Of a stretch of DNA of 24,007 nt, positions 22,954-24,007 are shown in pieces (position 1 is the first letter of the stretch; each line of letters opens with the position of its first letter). The notes below the pieces were generated by a model, which saw only the letters and a list, made by a program, of their open reading frames with translations, did no database searches and was not told where the DNA came from. The DNA is from a virus, in IMG/VR virus record IMGVR_UViG_3300046007_001374, positions 1 through 24,007 of that record, one strand, 5' to 3'. Made by a program: the position numbers and the translations under genes.

Positions 22954-23562
22954 ATGGATATTCTAAAGACTTTAGCCCCTTGGCTGCTTTCAGCAGCGAC
23001 GGGCGGCGTACCTGCTTTAGCAGCTACAGCCTTTAAGACTTTAGCAGATACTTTAGGTATTGAATCTTCAGAACCTAAAATAGTAGAAAAAGCTCTGGAG
23101 TCCGCGACTCCAGAGCAACTCGCTAAGATTAAAGAGGCTGAACAAACATTTGAATTAAAGATGAAAGAGCTAGGATTCAAGCATATTGAAAACTTACGTG
23201 CTCTTGATGTTGAAGAAACTAAAGGTTATTTAGCAGATGTTCAAGATGCTCGCCTACGTAATTCTACCAATGATAAGATACTTGTCACTGGGATTATTAT
23301 TCTTATTTCATTTGCTATTACCGTTATTCTTTCTCTTTATGGTAGTTATTTACTATTAAGTGGAGGTATTCAGTTACATGACCCAGGTATTGTAGCCGCA
23401 GTATTCGGCTTCCTAGGTACTGTAGTAGGCTACTTAGCTGCTAACGCACAGCAGGTAGTAGGTTATTTCTTCGGTTCTTCAAAAGGTACTGGTGATGCTC
23501 GCGAAGCTTTATCAAGTACGTTAAACACTTTGGGTAATTCCCTAGCTAAAAAGGCTAACTAA
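22954..23562 (+). CDS. Holin, GTA-type 3-TM family
   Basis: A 202-aa protein with an amphipathic N-terminal segment (LAPWLLSAATGGVPALAATA), a charged helical middle (about 45-107) and two membrane helices: about 109-133 (ILVTGIIILISFAITVILSL) and about 146-165. The signature VVGYFFGSSKGT at about 168-179 is typical of the phage/gene-transfer-agent holin family of this architecture (V-x-G-x-x-F-G-S-S-x-G-S/T). Holins open the inner membrane so the endolysin can reach the wall. The ATG follows the previous stop directly, with a GGGA ribosome binding site. It overlaps the next gene by TAATG. Confidence 0.75.
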   Translation: MDILKTLAPWLLSAATGGVPALAATAFKTLADTLGIESSEPKIVEKALESATPEQLAKIKEAEQTFELKMKELGFKHIENLRALDVEETKGYLADVQDARLRNSTNDKILVTGIIILISFAITVILSLYGSYLLLSGGIQLHDPGIVAAVFGFLGTVVGYLAANAQQVVGYFFGSSKGTGDAREALSSTLNTLGNSLAKKAN

Positions 23563-24007
23563 TGTCTAAAAAACAACGTCGTCAACAAAGTCAAACTGGT
23601 CCAATCGTAGAGCTTTCTGAGTTTCATCCTAAAAATGAAAAGCAACGCAGATACTTAAATAGTATGAAAGCTAATATTATTACATTCGGGCTAGGTGTGG
23701 CAGGTACTGGTAAGACTTACTGTGCAGCCCATTATGCAGCACAGCTACTTTTTAACAACCATATTGATAGATTAATTGTTACACGCCCTGCTCAGGAAGC
23801 TGGAGAAGAAGAGTTAGGCTTCTTACCTGGCGACTTGGCTGAAAAATTTGCACCATACCTTGCCCCTATTCGTGAAAACTTAGAGCATGCTTTAGGTAAG
23901 AGTTTTGTTGATTACTTAGTTAAGATTGGACGTATTGAATATATTCCAATCGGTTTCATGCGTGGTAGAAGTTTTGATAACTGTCTTATTATTGCTGACG
24001 AGGCACA
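23562..24007 (+). CDS. phoH: PhoH-like ATPase (3'-truncated by window end)
   Basis: The first 148 residues of a PhoH-family P-loop ATPase. The P-loop is GVAGTGKT at residues 45-52, preceded by the ITFGLG strand. 'RLIVTRPAQEAGEEELGFLP' and 'GDLAEKFAPYLAPI' are the usual PhoH helix-strand signatures. LIIADEA near residue 142-148 is the Walker B/DEAQ motif, cut by the window edge. Phage PhoH proteins are common auxiliary genes of uncertain function, once tied to phosphate stress. The start ATG overlaps the holin stop (TAATG). The basic N-terminus (KKQRRQQSQ) may bind nucleic acid. The rest of the gene lies beyond the window. Confidence 0.9.
   Translation, partial: MSKKQRRQQSQTGPIVELSEFHPKNEKQRRYLNSMKANIITFGLGVAGTGKTYCAAHYAAQLLFNNHIDRLIVTRPAQEAGEEELGFLPGDLAEKFAPYLAPIRENLEHALGKSFVDYLVKIGRIEYIPIGFMRGRSFDNCLIIADEA

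Overview
The window is a stretch of the late (virion and lysis) region of a tailed double-stranded DNA phage or prophage. Every gene I can support lies on the + strand, packed head to tail with ATGA/TAATG overlaps or gaps of a few bases. An HK97-type capsid protein, tail terminator, tail tube, frameshifted tail chaperones and a very long tape measure, with no sheath gene between tube and chaperones, point to a siphovirus with a long non-contractile tail. The DNA is AT-rich (TTA, GTA and ATA codons are common). A signal-peptide-bearing outer-membrane-like protein indicates a Gram-negative host, probably proteobacterial; I cannot name the host or phage.

Layout: 1-749 is the 3' part of the major capsid gene. 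After a 93-base gap holding two overlapping hairpins come head and neck genes (843-2376), a tail terminator (2376-2822) and the tail tube (2847-4181), followed by another hairpin. The two tail-assembly chaperone frames (4240-5012) are joined by a clear -1 slippery heptamer, A AAT TTT, at 4629-4635. The tape measure protein (2193 aa) fills 5036-11617. A distal tail protein with a carbohydrate-binding-like module (11619-12506) and a short fibre (12506-13315) follow.

From 13326 to 15978 lies an adhesin cassette of small tip-like proteins alternating with small fibre-chaperone-like proteins, ending in a membrane-anchored beta-rich protein. Its codon usage differs from that of its neighbours. Then come three small baseplate/fibre-base proteins (16001-17291) and a 1195-aa modular tail fibre (17291-20878) with a divergent internal duplication and a C-terminal tip shared with the short fibre.

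The lysis region (20881-23562) holds an M15 peptidase endolysin, a coiled-coil/TM holin-like protein, a single-TM protein, a phage-encoded outer-membrane-like protein and a GTA-type holin. The window ends inside a PhoH-like ATPase gene.

Main points for a second look: the frameshift that makes the 257-aa chaperone fusion; the two mutually exclusive hairpins after the capsid gene; codon bias marking the highly expressed capsid and tube genes; strong hairpins in the 5' coding part of the distal tail gene; the adhesin cassette and mosaic fibre; and two phage-encoded envelope proteins of unknown role.
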